Notes under the pieces: model-generated
Told to the model about the DNA's origin: nothing
The model's input: only the letters and a program-made list of their open reading frames with translations
Databases searched by the model: none
Translations under genes and position numbers: made by a program
Shown here: positions 10,503 to 21,976 of the stretch, one piece after another
How the letters are laid out: each line of letters opens with the position of its first letter
Position numbering within the stretch: position 1 is the stretch's first letter
NCBI RefSeq assembly: GCF_020906515.1
Contig: NC_085849.1
Span: 4,092,001 to 4,156,000, forward strand
Length of the DNA stretch: 64,000 bases
Direction of reading: 5' to 3'
DNA from: Vanrija pseudolonga
Lineage: Eukaryota; Basidiomycota; Tremellomycetes; Trichosporonales; Trichosporonaceae

Positions 10503-11776
10503 CAGAGTGGACGTTGAGGGAGGCAGCATTGGGCAAGTGAACTTGTCAACCCAGCCATCACTCACCAGCCAGCTTTATCACCTCGCACGCTTGCGACCTC
10601 AACTTTTCTCGCGGTGCCACAGATCCAGCGTACGTACGTGCCTTCACGACCTCGTCAAACGGCCGCCACTACCACGCGACGGCGCTGTGGGGTGTCGTGC
10701 CGTGGCGTGTGGCGTACTGGTCTGTGCGGCCGCGTGGCGGCGACAGCGTGGCGGCGACAGCTGGGCTGGGATCATGCCTGCGATCAAGCCGGTCGGGCAT
10801 ACCGTGTACGGCGCCGAGATCCAGAGGGCAGCACCGGGGCTGGCCGCGCCGCTGACGGGGGCCACAGCGACGTACTCGTACTCCCAACGGCCCGGCCACA
10901 CGCCACGGCGTTCATCTCGTGCCGGATGGCGTCCACTGGGCGTGGTGCCTCGGCTTGGTGGAATGTTCTGCGGGAGATGAGTGCTGCGACTGTGCTGGCG
11001 CGGCGAGAAGGAGAGCTTTGGCGAGTGGCGTCTCCATGTTCCCCCATGTTGGAGAGACGCCGGTGATACGGGCCAGCCAGAAGCCAGCCTTGTCGAGCGT
11101 GCAGTTTGATTCTCATTAGTAGTCCCCTCGAGCTGCGTGTGACTGCCGTGTCTCTCGGAACAGCGCGATGTGGATAGCGGGTTACGTGTCGACTACCGAC
11201 CGAACAACCAAGTCATTGTGAGTAATAATCACACCACCACCACCCGCTGCGGGATCACCACGCACTGCCTTGTGGCGATCATCACAAAGTAATTGCTCAA
11301 CCTTTGTCATGCCGCCGAGCCCATTTGTCCGAAGTTTCCGGCGCCGCATCGTCGCGCGGAGGAGCTCCACAGCACTAGTAGCGGGCACTAGCACCGACTC
11401 ACTGGATCACTGGACCTTGTTGCACTTGAGTAGCGCGGTGGCCCCGTCACGCATCGTCACTCCTAGCCAGTGTCAGTCCATTCACCGTCAGTCACCGTCA
11501 CCCAACTTGTCGCACTAGCCACCACCCATGCGTCGTCCAATGCCGTACTGTATGGCGGGTGTCGAGGATTCTTGGCGGAGCCGTGTCGCGCCTGGCGTGT
11601 GGGGGTACAAAAGCTGCGACGACTCGCGATGCATACCCACCTCGCACGCACTTGGGCCGCGCCCTCGCGACTGATCAGCAGCACACACACGCTGAGCGTG
11701 TTCTTGTTGTCCACGCTTGCTTCGCCCGTCGACGCTGTCACCGGGTACAATAACCCCCTCGCGCCGGCCGCATACC
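10503..11776. other. Intergenic region with weak coding-like traces
   Basis: No gene can be modelled. On the minus strand around 10640-11110 two protein-like stretches occur in different frames (FWLARITGVSPTWG and EYEYVAVAPVSGAA). They could be the remains of a gene, but no splice sites join them and no family is recognisable. Confidence 0.3.
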
Positions 11777-12739
11777 ATGCTGGTCCATGTCCACGCCCAC
11801 CCCCTCGCCACCATGTTCTCCCCGCTGACCCTCATCTTCCGGTGTGTCCGACTTGTATCCTATCCAGCCCACAGCGACGCTGACCACCCTCCACCCAGCG
11901 CAATGTCTCTCCTGGACAACCGGCACGACTGGGTCGAGTCGGATACGGACGCCGTGTGTCGGTTCTGCGTGCGGGCTATGGCGGAGCGTAGCCGGCGGGC
12001 CGAGGGCGAGGGCGAGGGGGGCGTGGGTGTTGAGGGCGGTGTTGTGCTGCGGGGTGAGTGGAACTCGGGAAAGCAGGGACTTGCTTACATTGACGAAGAC
12101 GCCGCTACCGGCGCCGACACCGACGCCGACACCACCGCGCACACCCCGACACCCTGCTGCGAGACCTCGGCGCGCTGGCACGCGTCCCTCAAGTCCATCG
12201 AGCTCGAGCAGGCGCTGTTCCTCTCCCTGCCCATCGTGTGTGCGCTGGGCGCAAGCGGCGGGCTCATGGCGTTTGGGGCGACGACGGCGGTGTACTGCGC
12301 GAGCTGTGGCGACACTGTGCCGTGGGTTTCGATCATCGGCGCAGAGGGGCGATGAGCTCACACACACACACAGGGTCATGTTCTGGCTCTTCATGGGCGT
12401 CGCGGCCGTGTGTCGCCGGCTGCTGAAGCACATGGCGCGGCGGGTGCTCCCGCTGATCCGTAAGCTGTGTGGTGTGCGAGTGGCACTGGCTGACGCTGGC
12501 AGACCATCGCGCAGTGCATGCGTTCCTTGAAAGCTTGCTGCACTACGCCATGCTGGGTGTCGTGCTTGCTGTGGTGACTGTTGCCTTTGTCCTCGAGCAC
12601 CACAACCCCTCGGCGTGAGTGCGAGGAGCGAGCGAGCGGCGAGATGGACAGAGGAAAGTGGCACCGCTGACACACACGCCACAGATACTCGCATAGACTC
12701 GCACTCGCGCTCGCGTGGTGCGCCTCGCTTTGGCTGTAG
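11777..12739 (+). CDS. Small predicted membrane protein
   Basis: The exons are 11777..11841, 11899..12053, 12099..12321, 12374..12459, 12503..12614 and 12685..12739, about 231 aa. The N-terminal half is hydrophilic, with a CRFC pair and an Asp/Thr/Ala-rich linker. Three to four hydrophobic segments follow (LFLSLPIVCALGASGGLMAF, VMFWLFMGVAAVC, YAMLGVVLAVVTVAFVL, LALALAWCASLWL). The intron at 12054..12098 is 45 nt with no in-frame stop, so it may be retained. The start may instead be at 11813 or 11903. It is the first of a row of plus-strand genes encoding small membrane proteins. Family and function are unknown. Confidence 0.55.
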
Positions 12740-12800
12740 CCTCGTATCGAGTGCCTAGACCATGTATCATGACAGTCACGACTATTCGTGAGTGTGGCAT

Positions 12801-13062
12801 TGATTTCCGACAGCAACTGGGCTTGGGTATTTATTTCTAATGCGCGGAGCAATGTTGGTCTAGATGATGCGGCGAGCGCGCGCGTGCTGCCTCCCTCCTC
12901 GTGCACAACCCACGAGCGGAGGAGTTGCGCGCGACAGCGCGCTGTTGATTTCTAATGGCGCCACAACTATTTCCTTAGATCCAAGATTTATTTCTAATGC
13001 TCCAACTCTTGATTTCCGAGAACTACTGATATTGCAAACGACGTCACAAACCATTTCCGAGA
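12801..13062. repeat. Short dispersed repeats upstream of the MFS gene
   Basis: Three copies of TTTCTAATG occur near 12835, 12949 and 12992, two of them as TTTATTTCTAATG. Copies of ATTTCC followed by GA occur near 12802, 13012 and 13053. The stretch is AT-richer than its surroundings and lies 350-600 bp upstream of the transporter start. They may be binding sites or the remains of a simple duplication. Confidence 0.4.
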
Positions 13063-13333
13063 GTCCGCAGGGATCCCGCCTCAACACGGCATACCGGCGC
13101 ACAATATCGCACAAGGCCGATAAGCCTCCCCTGTCTTGCAGGTAGCCGAGTCGACATCGCATCGGGTCCTCCGCGCCCTCCGCAAGTTCGGCCGCACTGC
13201 GAGCGCAAGCAGGCCCAATCCAGCAGCAACGCACAGTGGATGTTACCACCTCTCCCTCAGGCACCGCTTGCCGCTTCGGAGCTCTCCATGTCGGCCATGT
13301 CCGGCGGCGGGTATTTCGGCTGCTTTGCCTTGC

Positions 13334-13339
13334 TATAAA
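13334..13339 (+). promoter_or_regulatory. TATA box of the MFS gene
   Basis: TATAAA lies 61 bp upstream of the ATG at 13395, a plausible core promoter position for a yeast-like gene. Confidence 0.5.
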
Positions 13340-13394
13340 GAGCTGGGAAACGGGCGGAGCGGGCGAGGGCCATGCACACTCACACTCGCACACA

Positions 13395-14989
13395 ATGTCC
13401 ACTGCAACGTCTACTGCGTACCGGGACCGCTCTGCCCCGGCGGCGGTTGAAGATATCGAGCTCAAGGCTGCTGGCAGCGGCGCCGTCTCGCCGGCGCCGA
13501 GCCTCCACTCGGCTGGCTCGCGCGCCGCCTCGCCCTCACCGTCTGCCACGCCTACCGCTGGTGGGCTTGACGAGCGGGCGTTCAGGTGGGTTTGTGTGTT
13601 GGCAGCTGAGCTGCGCTGACAGGGCAGAATACGACAGATTCTCATTTGCCTCTCGTCGTGAGTGTACCCCTGCTGCCACCAGGCAGGCAGGCTCGCTGCG
13701 CTCGCCCGCCCGCTACTAACACACCCAGCTTCACCCTCGTCTTCACGACCTGCGGCGCGGGCTTCTCGTTCGGCGTCTACCAAGAGCTCTACCAGTCCAT
13801 GTCGGTAGAGCCCAACACGCCGTTCACGGGCGCCAGCGTCGCGCAGATCGACCTCATCGGCACGCTCGGCGTGGCGTTCATGACCATCGTCTCGCCGTTC
13901 GCCATCGCGTGGACCAAGCGCTTCTCGCCCCGCACAATAGTGTACTGCGGCGGCCTGCTGTTTTTCCTCGCGTCGCTCGCCGCGTCCTTCTGCCAGTCGA
14001 CATGGCAGTTCATGCTCACGCAGGGGTTCCTGACGGGCATTGGTACCTCTTTCAGCTATATCCCGGCCGTGACGGTCGCGCCGACGTGGTACGGCGCGCG
14101 GCGCGGGCTTGCGCTCGGTATCATCACGTCCGGCTCGGGGTGGGGCGGGCTCGTGTGGGCGCCTGCGATCGAGGCGATGAACGCGCACGTCGGGTTCCGC
14201 AACACGCTGCGGATATCCGGAGCCGTTGGCGCGGCTCTTGTCTTCCTCAGCGGCGCCGTGGTCGACTGGGACCCGGTCAACAAGGCGCGCGTGCAGGCCG
14301 AGACGGACCGCCTCAAGTCCAAGTCGCGCTCGTGGATCCACAGCCTGTTCGCTGTCCCGCTTGTCGACTGGAAGATTGCGCGCACGCGCCAGTTTGTCGC
14401 CAACTTGTCTGCCAACGCAATGCAGGCCGCCGCGTACTGCACCCCACTGTTCTTTTTCTCGGCGTATGCCAAGACCTTGGGATACTCGTCCAAGCAGGGC
14501 GCAATGTTCATCGCGGTCAACAACGTCGCCAGCGGCGTTGGCCGCATCGGCATTGGCGTCATGGCTGATCGATTCGGCCACGCCAACATGCTGTTGCTTT
14601 GCACGGCGATTTCAGCCGTCGTCTCGGTCGGCCTCTGGCTCCCCTCGACCCTCACAGGCGTCACGCATACCTCCAAGGGCCTGTTCATCGCCTACTCGAT
14701 GCTGTATGGCCCCACCGCGTCTGCGTACGTCTCGCTCTTCCCCCCCGTCGCAATCGAAATGTTTGGCCTGCACAACTTTGCGTCCGTCAACGGCTTCCTG
14801 TACATGGTCCGCGGGCTCTTCATCCTCACCGGCACGCCCATCGCAGGCACGCTCCTCCCGCACGCTGCAGCCAGCAGCATGGCGCTGCCAAAGCAGTACC
14901 TGGGCATGACGGCATTCGTCGCTGCGCTCCTGTTCGTTGCCACGGCAGGCGTACTCTGGGTCAGGCTGGAGGTGGTCAAAAAGGCCTAG
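13395..14989 (+). CDS. MFS transporter, monocarboxylate-porter type
   Basis: Exons 13395..13585, 13628..13657 and 13729..14989 give about 493 aa. A 64-residue Ser/Ala/Pro-rich cytosolic tail precedes twelve predicted membrane segments. The first segment (ILICLSSFTLVFTTCGAGFS followed by FGVYQELY) is completed only if the 30-nt microexon is included. Family marks include GLALGIITSGSGWGG, GRIGIGVMADRFGH between the two halves, and a final PIAGTLL segment, as in fungal monocarboxylate permease-like (MCH-type) proteins. The substrate cannot be read from sequence. The carrier sits in the plasma or an internal membrane. A TATA box lies 61 bp upstream. Skipping the microexon also keeps frame but truncates the first membrane helix. 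Confidence 0.88.
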
Positions 14990-15493
14990 TCCAGCCGGGC
15001 CATGCCAGCCAGCCATGTGCCCTGGCTGGCGGATCTGCGCGTCATTCACACCCCCTGCTAGCAACCCCATTACCCCATCACCCTGCTCATATCTACGCAC
15101 GCACCTGCACCACAGAAACAAAGAAGCACGCCGACGCCAGCGTCGCGCGTCCCTATGCATGTATCGCATCAGCCATGACATGATCCCAGCGCGCGCAGCC
15201 GACGTCATCATCATCTGACCCCTTGTGCACCAACCACCTACGCCAGTGTGGCAGCCAGGCAGCACGCGCGGGGGCCGGTACCCGGGTGTTTTCACGTTGA
15301 CGCGGGTGTGGCGACGTCGACCCGTTATATAACTGTCATGATCAAGTGGCCGCAGCGGCGCCCACAGCTCTGGACGGACCTCTAAAAGCAGTGCTCCTCG
15401 TGCTCCGTGCCGCTCCGTGCTACTCCGCATCCCAATGAAACGCGACCGCCGACGCGGTTGTAACCCACCACCACTACCCACCGAATCCCCACC
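14990..15493. other. Intergenic region with TATA-like palindrome
   Basis: This is the 3' end of the MFS gene and the promoter of the next membrane-protein gene. A TTATATAA palindrome occurs near 15325, about 165 bp before the next ATG. Nothing else was recognised. Confidence 0.4.
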
Positions 15494-16762
15494 ATGCCCT
15501 TCCGGCGACGAAGCAGCCACCACCACAACCGGCTGTCCGTAGATCTGAGCGCACTCCACCTCGGCCACGGTCACCGGCATAAGCCAAGCGACGGCGGCGC
15601 GTCGCCCACCAACTCGACCATGACGGTGGGCACACAAGCAACCGGCCCGCCGAGCGGCGTGGCCACGAGCCCGCCCTCGCGGGGGCGCTCGCCAGACCCG
15701 AAACACAAATCTCACCACAGTCTATCCCACCTCGCATCGCTGTTCGCAACCAGCAAAGAACACCTCCCCCACCTCCGCGGCAGTGCGTACCGTACCTACG
15801 TGTCATGATCCCCCTTACTGATGCACGACACAGCCCCACAGACAGAAAGCGACGTGCGGCACATGCTGCCAGACACGTTCAGCACCTCGGACAGTGGCGA
15901 GAGCAGGAAGCTCGGAAGCGACGACCCGCACGGGGGCGCGAAGCGGTGGTCGCGCATGTCGACGCACAGCGAGATATCGAGCCGCGGAAGCTCGAGCAGA
16001 GTCCGCTTTGATGCCGAGTCGACAGCAGGGACCGACAAGGTGGCGGCGGGAGACAAGGCGAAGCCAGCCGAAGAAGCGACAGCAAAGGTGCCGCCATACG
16101 TCATCCCCTTGGTGGCCATCATCCTCGTCCTCTTGCCGGGCAACCCAATCTTCCACCACCTCCTCACGGCAACGGCCGCGTCTGCGACGCTCGGGCTCGC
16201 CCCAGAGCTGCCAAGCACGTTCGAGCACGACTTCTACGCGATCCAGCGCAGCTTCCGCTCCGTGGTCGAGTGCCTCGCGTTCGTGTTTGCGCTGTGGCAG
16301 GTACAGCGCGCCGTCGGCCCCGCGACGAGCGACAGGCCGTACGCTGTCCCGGTGCTCTGGGCGCACGGGCTCGTCGACACGCTCGTGTGGTTCTTCATCG
16401 GCGTGGGCGGCCTCAAGGCCATCGGTGTCCTCGTGACCCTGCTGCACCTCGTCGCGTCGTTCACAGGCGTCATGACGCACTGGGCGCTCGTGCATGTCTC
16501 GTGAGTACCACTGTTAGCTGCACACGGCTGACCCCAGGAACTTGGTGTACGTCGTCGCGTTCATCGCTGCCTGGATCAGCTGGATGCGCGAGCCTCTCGG
16601 GGTCGCATACAAGGGTGAGTAGGCCTTGTTGTTGTCGTTGCTTGCCAAGCTGAGACAGACGTAGGCGGCTCGCCCAGGTTCTTTATCCACTGCGTCTTGG
16701 CAGGCCTCGGGTCGGTCTGTGTAGTCAAGTACCTCCTTGTGCCGTGGGCAGCAGCGCAGTAA
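15494..16762 (+). CDS. Predicted multi-pass membrane protein with His/Ser-rich tail
   Basis: Exons 15494..15782, 15834..16500, 16538..16614 and 16665..16762 give about 376 aa. The N-terminal 190 residues are hydrophilic and rich in Ser, His and Arg (RRRSSHHHNRLSVDL, GHGHRHKPS), a typical cytosolic tail. At least five hydrophobic segments follow (YVIPLVAIILVLLPG, VECLAFVFALWQV, GLVDTLVWFFIGVGGL, VYVVAFIAAWISW, VLAGLGSVCVVKYLLV). All introns have GTGAGT or GTGCGT donors and the frames close cleanly to a TAA. No family was recognised. It lies in a row with similarly built genes at 11777, 17114, 18587 and 20694, all on the same strand. Confidence 0.72.
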
Positions 16763-17113
16763 CTGGCTGTCGTCTCCTCTTCGATAGATAGTTGTAACAT
16801 TTAATAATACACCACATATTGCATTTCTGGCCAGCCCGTCGCCGGCATGTCGGCCTCGTCCCGTTGTGGGGAAAACGGCATGTGATGATGGATGGGTGGC
16901 AACTTACGGCGAACGCCCCGCACCACCCCGACTCGGGTCTACGGAGCACAGTGACCCGAAACGTCCAGCACTGCAGCCAGCGGCAGCCAGCCGCAGCCGC
17001 ATCACGCACAACATCCACGTCCATCGCCCTCAGTCAGATTTTGCCGCGACTCCATCTGCCTCGTCTGGCGGTAATGGCCACACGCACGGCCCCAAGCATA
17101 CACCGCCGCCGGC
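16763..17113. other. Short intergenic region
   Basis: An AT-rich stretch (16790-16820) probably holds the polyadenylation region of the upstream gene and is followed by the promoter of the next. No gene is seen. Confidence 0.4.
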
Positions 17114-18296
17114 ATGAGTGCGCTTCTTGACGCCCCGGGTGGTGCAGGTGAGTGCCGTCGTGCTTGGGCCGATGACTTATACCAGAACCAGCCCGGGACG
17201 ACGAATCAACCCACAACGACACGAGCAGCATCTCCTCCGCCGAGGTCGAGCCCGAGCTGCTGCCCCAACAGCGCGCATCGCACTGGCCCGTCCCGGCGTC
17301 GCTGCGGCCACTCAGCCCGCTCCAGCTCGCGGCCACCATGCCCCCCAGCCACCCGGTGTACGAGTACGTCGTCCCGATCCTGCTGGGCACGGTCGGCGCC
17401 CACTGGCTCTGGGAGAACGTCCGCATCGCGCTCTGCGACCTCCGGCACCCGCCCATGGGGTTCCGGTGTGCGGGGCCGCGCGAGGCACGCGCATACCCGT
17501 GCTCCCCGAGCGCGTGGCCCGCGCTCCTGCCTATTGCGTTCAAGGCGGCCGTGTTCGCCTGGTCGCTCGCTGGCGCGGCGGTGACCTCTGCGTGGGCGTG
17601 GGTGCTGTACGGCTTCTGGATCATCCCGTACGTGCGCCGTGGGATGGGCTCAAGAGCGGGACTAACGACACAGGAGCCCAGTGTATGGCACGTTGATCGC
17701 CCTCGCGGCGATGCACAAGGCAAAGTTTAAGCGTACGTTGACGCTGCCATCACGCCTTCCCCCTTCGGCCGCTCACACCCGCAGCATCAAAAACCAGCTC
17801 GAAACTCCTCGCGGCGCTCCTCATCGCCTCGTGCGTCTTCCTCACCTCCCTCCTACGTGTGGAACTGGCACGCTTCTACGCGCGCCTGCTCCGCGGCTGC
17901 GTCGACCTCGGCGCGTCGTTCGTCTCGCTCGAATCGTACGCGGACGCGACGATCGCGCTCGTCGAGGGCGGGCTGCGCGTGTGTAAGGTCGTATCGGGGG
18001 ACACGTGCTCCGTCGTCGGTGGGTGGCTCGACACGGTCGGCCTGATCGAAGTGTGGCGCGTCGCTGCCATCGTCAAGACGAAAGTGTACGACGTTGTTGT
18101 GGCGGCGCAGAACAGCTCGGTGCCGGTGCCTGCGACGGTCACGCAGACGGTCGATGTGACGGTCACTACTTGCACACTTGCGCCGACGTGTGCGGCAAGT
18201 CTCGCCTTCCTCGCCTCGTGTGCCGACGCGCTCGCGGCTGCTGCGTCTGCGGCGGCGGCACGGCCAACGGCAACCGCGACGGCGATTGCGGCGTAG
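17114..18296 (+). CDS. Predicted membrane protein
   Basis: Exons 17114..17147, 17186..17627, 17674..17732 and 17785..18296 give about 348 aa. The protein starts MSALLDAPGGAEPARDD. An acidic Ser-rich tail leads to membrane segments (YVVPILLGTVGAHWLW, IAFKAAVFAWSLAGAAV, AWVLYGFWII, LLAALLIASCVFLTSLL), followed by an amphipathic C-terminal region with a Thr/Val-rich patch (PVPATVTQTVDVTVTT) and a final Ala-rich helix. The 34-nt first exon is needed to reach an ATG. I do not recognise the family. The layout, a hydrophilic N-tail followed by membrane segments, resembles its neighbours, but clear sequence similarity to them is not visible. Confidence 0.7.
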
Positions 18297-18340
18297 TGTT
18301 AGGGCTTATGATAGTAATAATGTAGATGCCATTTCTTGTA

Positions 18341-18472
18341 CGAGGGAAGGCGAGGAAGGCGAGGAAGGTGAGGAAGACAAGGAAGACAAGGAAGACAAGG
18401 AAGACAAGGAAGACGAGGAAGACGAGGAAGACAAGGAAGGCGAGGAAGACGAGGAAGGTCGACGAGGAAGGT
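18341..18472. repeat. 9-bp purine-rich minisatellite
   Basis: About fourteen imperfect copies of a 9-bp unit (RAGGAAGRY, for example AAGGAAGAC or GAGGAAGGC) run in tandem. The tract is almost pure purine on the plus strand and ends about 115 bp before the ATG of the next gene. It can be translated in several frames but codon structure and context argue against coding. Confidence 0.85.
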
Positions 18473-18586
18473 GGCAGCAGCAGCAGTCGCGACAGCAGCA
18501 CCTCTTCCCGAGATGGTACTTAAACCCAGCTCGACGGTGGACATGGACGTACATCCCCTCCTCCATCGCGCAACTACTCACTCACG

Positions 18587-19605
18587 ATGGCCTCGGACTA
18601 CAGTTACAGTGACCCCCCGACCCCCCCATATCACTCATCAGACTCGCAGTGGCCGTGGTCGACGTCCTCGGCCCGCCCGTCGCCCACTCCGCCAACCACT
18701 CCCCCCTCGAGCTCGCCGCCCTCGAGCTCGCCCCCCAGGTCCCCAAGGCGCTCACAATCCGCCGCGCGCAAGCACCTCGCGCCCAAGCACACCGCGCCCA
18801 AGCACACCAAGCCCAAGCACCCCAAAACCAAGCACGCAGATCCGCATGTGGACCGTAGGTCAGGCTTCATCGGCATGCGCTTGGACACGGGGGCGTACAT
18901 CGTCGACCTGCACTCCACCCCGTCTACGCCGTTCCGGCTGTGCAACTGCCCCGCGTGTATCACTGCCCGCGGCGACACCGTCCCCGACGTGCGCCTGTTC
19001 TTCTCCGCCAGCGAGTTTGACGACTGGTGCGCGGACCGTACCGGGCTGCCGCGCAAGTTTGTTGCACAGGACGCACTTGGCGACGAGGAGGACACCCTCG
19101 CCGTTGCCGCGGACGTTGTCGATCGTCATTCGCAAGACGAGCGCTTCCCTCACCACTTCGACAGCCTCGACGATGCCGACGACGCCGACGATGACCACTG
19201 TCGGTCAGAACCGAGCTGGCTGCATGTCTTGGCTATCCGTCTCGTGGTGTACACTGTGATGGGTGAGTCTCCCCTTCCTCGCCTTCATTGACACCAGTGT
19301 GCCAACTGCTGTGGCTGTGGTGGAGTGGCATTCTGTTGGCACCGACGCCTCGCTTCACCTACGATCAGGTCTGGCAATGCATGCCTCACCGCGTCGTCGC
19401 CCGCTGGTGGATCAGCTATGTCGTCTCCGCCTCATGCTGGGTGTACCAGGAGTCTGCGCGCTGCAGGCTCCTCTACGCGACGTACTTGGTGTTCGAGTAC
19501 ATCAAGGCGTCGCCAGCATCGGCAGCCCTGCTCATCGCATGTGTCTTGATGGTCGGAGGACTTGTTATTTGGAGCGCCGTTCATCGGCATGAGACTGAGC
19601 AGTGA
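18587..19605 (+). CDS. Predicted membrane protein with Pro/Ser and Lys/His tail
   Basis: Exons 18587..19262 and 19298..19605 give about 327 aa. The N-terminal 95 residues are low complexity, first Ser/Pro-rich and then a Lys/His/Pro repeat (KHTAPKHTKPKHPKTKH). A globular Cys-containing part follows (FRLCNCPACITARGD), then an acidic Asp-rich linker and three hydrophobic segments (CQLLWLWWSGILLA, WISYVVSASCWVY, AALLIACVLMVGGLVIW). A minisatellite occupies its promoter. The stop overlaps a donor-like CAGTGAGT, but splicing to the next acceptor also gives an immediate stop, so the C-terminus is the same. The function is unknown. Confidence 0.68.
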
Positions 19606-20693
19606 GTGGCAAAGTGAGAGGTGAATAAGACGCGATACCTAACCCGCACAGGTGATCTTGGGCAGCAGGACCGATCGCACTCACGGCGAAGGTCGTCGAG
19701 TGAGTACTACGCAGAGGTAAGTGCACCCCGAGAGCCTGGGTTCACCCACAGCAGAGCGAACAGCGCGACAAACAACGGACGGCCGATGACCTTGTGCAGA
19801 CGTGAGTCTGTCGAAACGGCGTGGCTAACGCGTAGGCGAGGAAAGGAAGAGAAGAGGCGACCAGAGGGGTCGACGATTCGCTCCCCAACGAACGGACGGA
19901 CTATTCGCTTGGCAAAACCATATCTGTATATATCTGTAAACACATACACACTCGTTCCAGGCGTAGATCGATGCGACGAGGCAAGATTAGGTTGTCGTTC
20001 CACAGGAAGGAAGCAAGCAGACGTGTGTGCGAGGCGACGACGCTGCCAAGCCAGACTATGTCGACTTGACTCGGGCTGGGCACATTCCGCAGGCCGCAGG
20101 CAGGCAGGCGCGGGGGTGACGACGTGGTGAAACAGGCGTGTGTGTGGGCCGGGCTGGAGCAAGCCGAAGCTTGCTTCCAGCTTCCGATGGCGTGTGTATG
20201 CCACCAAGTCGACCAAGTCAGTGGCTCTGTGGGTCGGCAGTGGCCGTCTCACCCAGGCCAGGATGGACCCACCCACCACCACTCGTGACTTGATGCCTCC
20301 AGGCACTACCTCGTATTAGCCCCCCGCGATTATGAGCATTATTACACGCCAAAGCTAATGCCCCGGCGCCCACCCCCAAATAAATCTGACACCTCAGGGT
20401 GGCGCCTGCGCCTGGGCCAGCAGCGCGCCCAGCACAAGCCGCGCCGCGTGGAATCCAATACAAATTGGTGAAAAAGTCCTGATTGAGCGGCCTCGCTGTG
20501 ACGGTGGCCGGTGCGTGAGCTGGCGGCCGAGCTGGACGCGAGCAGTGGCCGAGGCTGCAACCTGCACAACAACGAGTCGCATCATCGTCCGTCGACACAC
20601 ATCTGCATCTACAACCATCGTACTCACCATCATCGCCTACGACTTTATCATCCCCCTTCCCCGCCCTCGTACACCTCCAGCGCCCCCGCCAAG
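19606..20693. other. Intergenic region
   Basis: About 1.1 kb without a supportable gene. Long open frames exist on both strands but lack plausible starts, splice sites or amino-acid patterns. Part of it is probably the leader of the gene starting at 20694. Confidence 0.4.
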
Positions 20694-21263
20694 ATGAGCA
20701 CGACGACCACGACAAAGACGACAACGACAACAACCACAACACTGACCTTCCACCCGTCGACGCTCGACAGCCGCCCGACCCAGGTCCTCGCGGACCCCTT
20801 CTCCGCGAACCGGAGCGCCATGTCCAGCGCCGGGCCACTGCGCCCCTCGCCGCGCGGCGCAGCGCGCTGGGTCCAAAAGGCAGGCTACGCGACCCTCGCG
20901 CTCAGTCTTGCGCCGTTCGTCGTGATCGGCATCCTCGTGCGCGCGCTCAGCCAGCCCTTCAACGCAATGTACGAGGCATACCTTGCCCGCCACCGCGCCG
21001 CGCGCCGCGAGAAGAGCCGCAGGAAGGGCCGTTCGGCGTCTTTTACCGGCGGGTTCCAGGCTTTTGCGGTCGAGAACGCGCGGCGCGAGGCCAAGGCCGG
21101 CGCTGGCGGCGGCGCGAACGGGCACGTCGCGAACGGTAACGGCGCGAGCCGTACCGCCAGCCCCGTCGAGCAGGACCTCTGGCGTAAGCGCAAGAGTGAG
21201 TCGCGCGGAGCCGTGCCGATCTGAAGCTGACGACCGCCAGACTCTGCCGCGCCGACCAGCTAG
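20694..21263 (+). CDS. Small predicted single-pass membrane protein
   Basis: Exons 20694..21195 and 21241..21263 give about 174 aa. The N-terminus is a poly-Thr run (MSTTTTTKTTTTTTTTLTF). One strongly hydrophobic segment (ATLALSLAPFVVIGILVRAL) is followed by a basic stretch (RHRAARREKSRRKGR) and an Asn/Gly/Ala-rich tail, ending KNSAAPTS after splicing. Without the last splice the tail would end SRGAVPI. The protein may anchor in an internal membrane. I do not recognise it. Confidence 0.6.
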
Positions 21264-21976
21264 GCGTCGCTCGCTACGATCCAGGCGGCCCATCGCCGCA
21301 TCGTCCCATCGCCCCATCGGCGCTCCACAACACCCATCCAGCCAGCACATCACCACCAACCACCGCAATCCCATCTATACCCCGACGCGATACCCACACC
21401 CGGATGTTGTCAATGCTATATTTTATCACCCTGCAAATTGTGCCGCACGCGGAGACGGCGGGCGCCCCGATGATAAGCCTACGTAGGCCGCGGTGCTCGC
21501 CGCTACGGTGTGCAGCTCGTCGGCGACTTTGACTTTGGGGTGCGGCGCGTTCCTGTGCACGACGACTAACCTGCTCTATACACATGTGCATGACCCCGCA
21601 CGCAGTACTAACCTGCGGGAAGGGCGGCGAGGACGACGACGCGACGCGACGCGGCGCGGCGCGTAGAAGCGGACGCGCCGGTGGGAACTTCTCACCGATC
21701 TAACTGATCTCTCCACCACAACAACCTTCTCGCTCTCGACATCCCTCAGGGCGCCGTCACAACACGTCCACCACCTTCCCACACCACACCTCCCCGGTCG
21801 TCAAAATCCATGCATTGATAAGGCCGGTCTGATGTTGTAATGCAATACTAGTTATGTATAATCTCCACACCCCTGCAGGCAGCCTCCTCACGACTCTACT
21901 CCTCCCTACACACACACGCACGCGTCCCAAGGTGGAAACCCGTCTAGCTCGCCGCGGCTAGCGCCGCTCGGCTCGC
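21264..21976. other. Intergenic region between convergent genes
   Basis: These are the 3' regions of the small membrane-protein gene (plus) and HMG-CoA reductase (minus). No gene or repeat is supported. Confidence 0.4.

Noticed and set aside
10640-11110. Minus-strand protein-like stretches suggesting a gene remnant
   Set aside because: Two plausible segments lie in different frames and cannot be joined by any GT-AG intron. The evidence is too weak for a feature.
12860-14581. 573-codon minus-strand open frame across the MFS gene
   Set aside because: It is a shadow of the transporter, lacks recognisable domains and runs through a clear intergenic region.
18346-18505. Open frames through the minisatellite (Glu/Lys/Asp-rich on plus, Leu/Phe-rich on minus)
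   Set aside because: They are translations of a 9-bp tandem repeat in a promoter. No start or stop context or splice sites support a protein.
19707-20306. 199-codon minus-strand open frame
   Set aside because: It has no domain-like segments or promoter and lies in an AT/GC-mixed intergenic region. It is probably chance.
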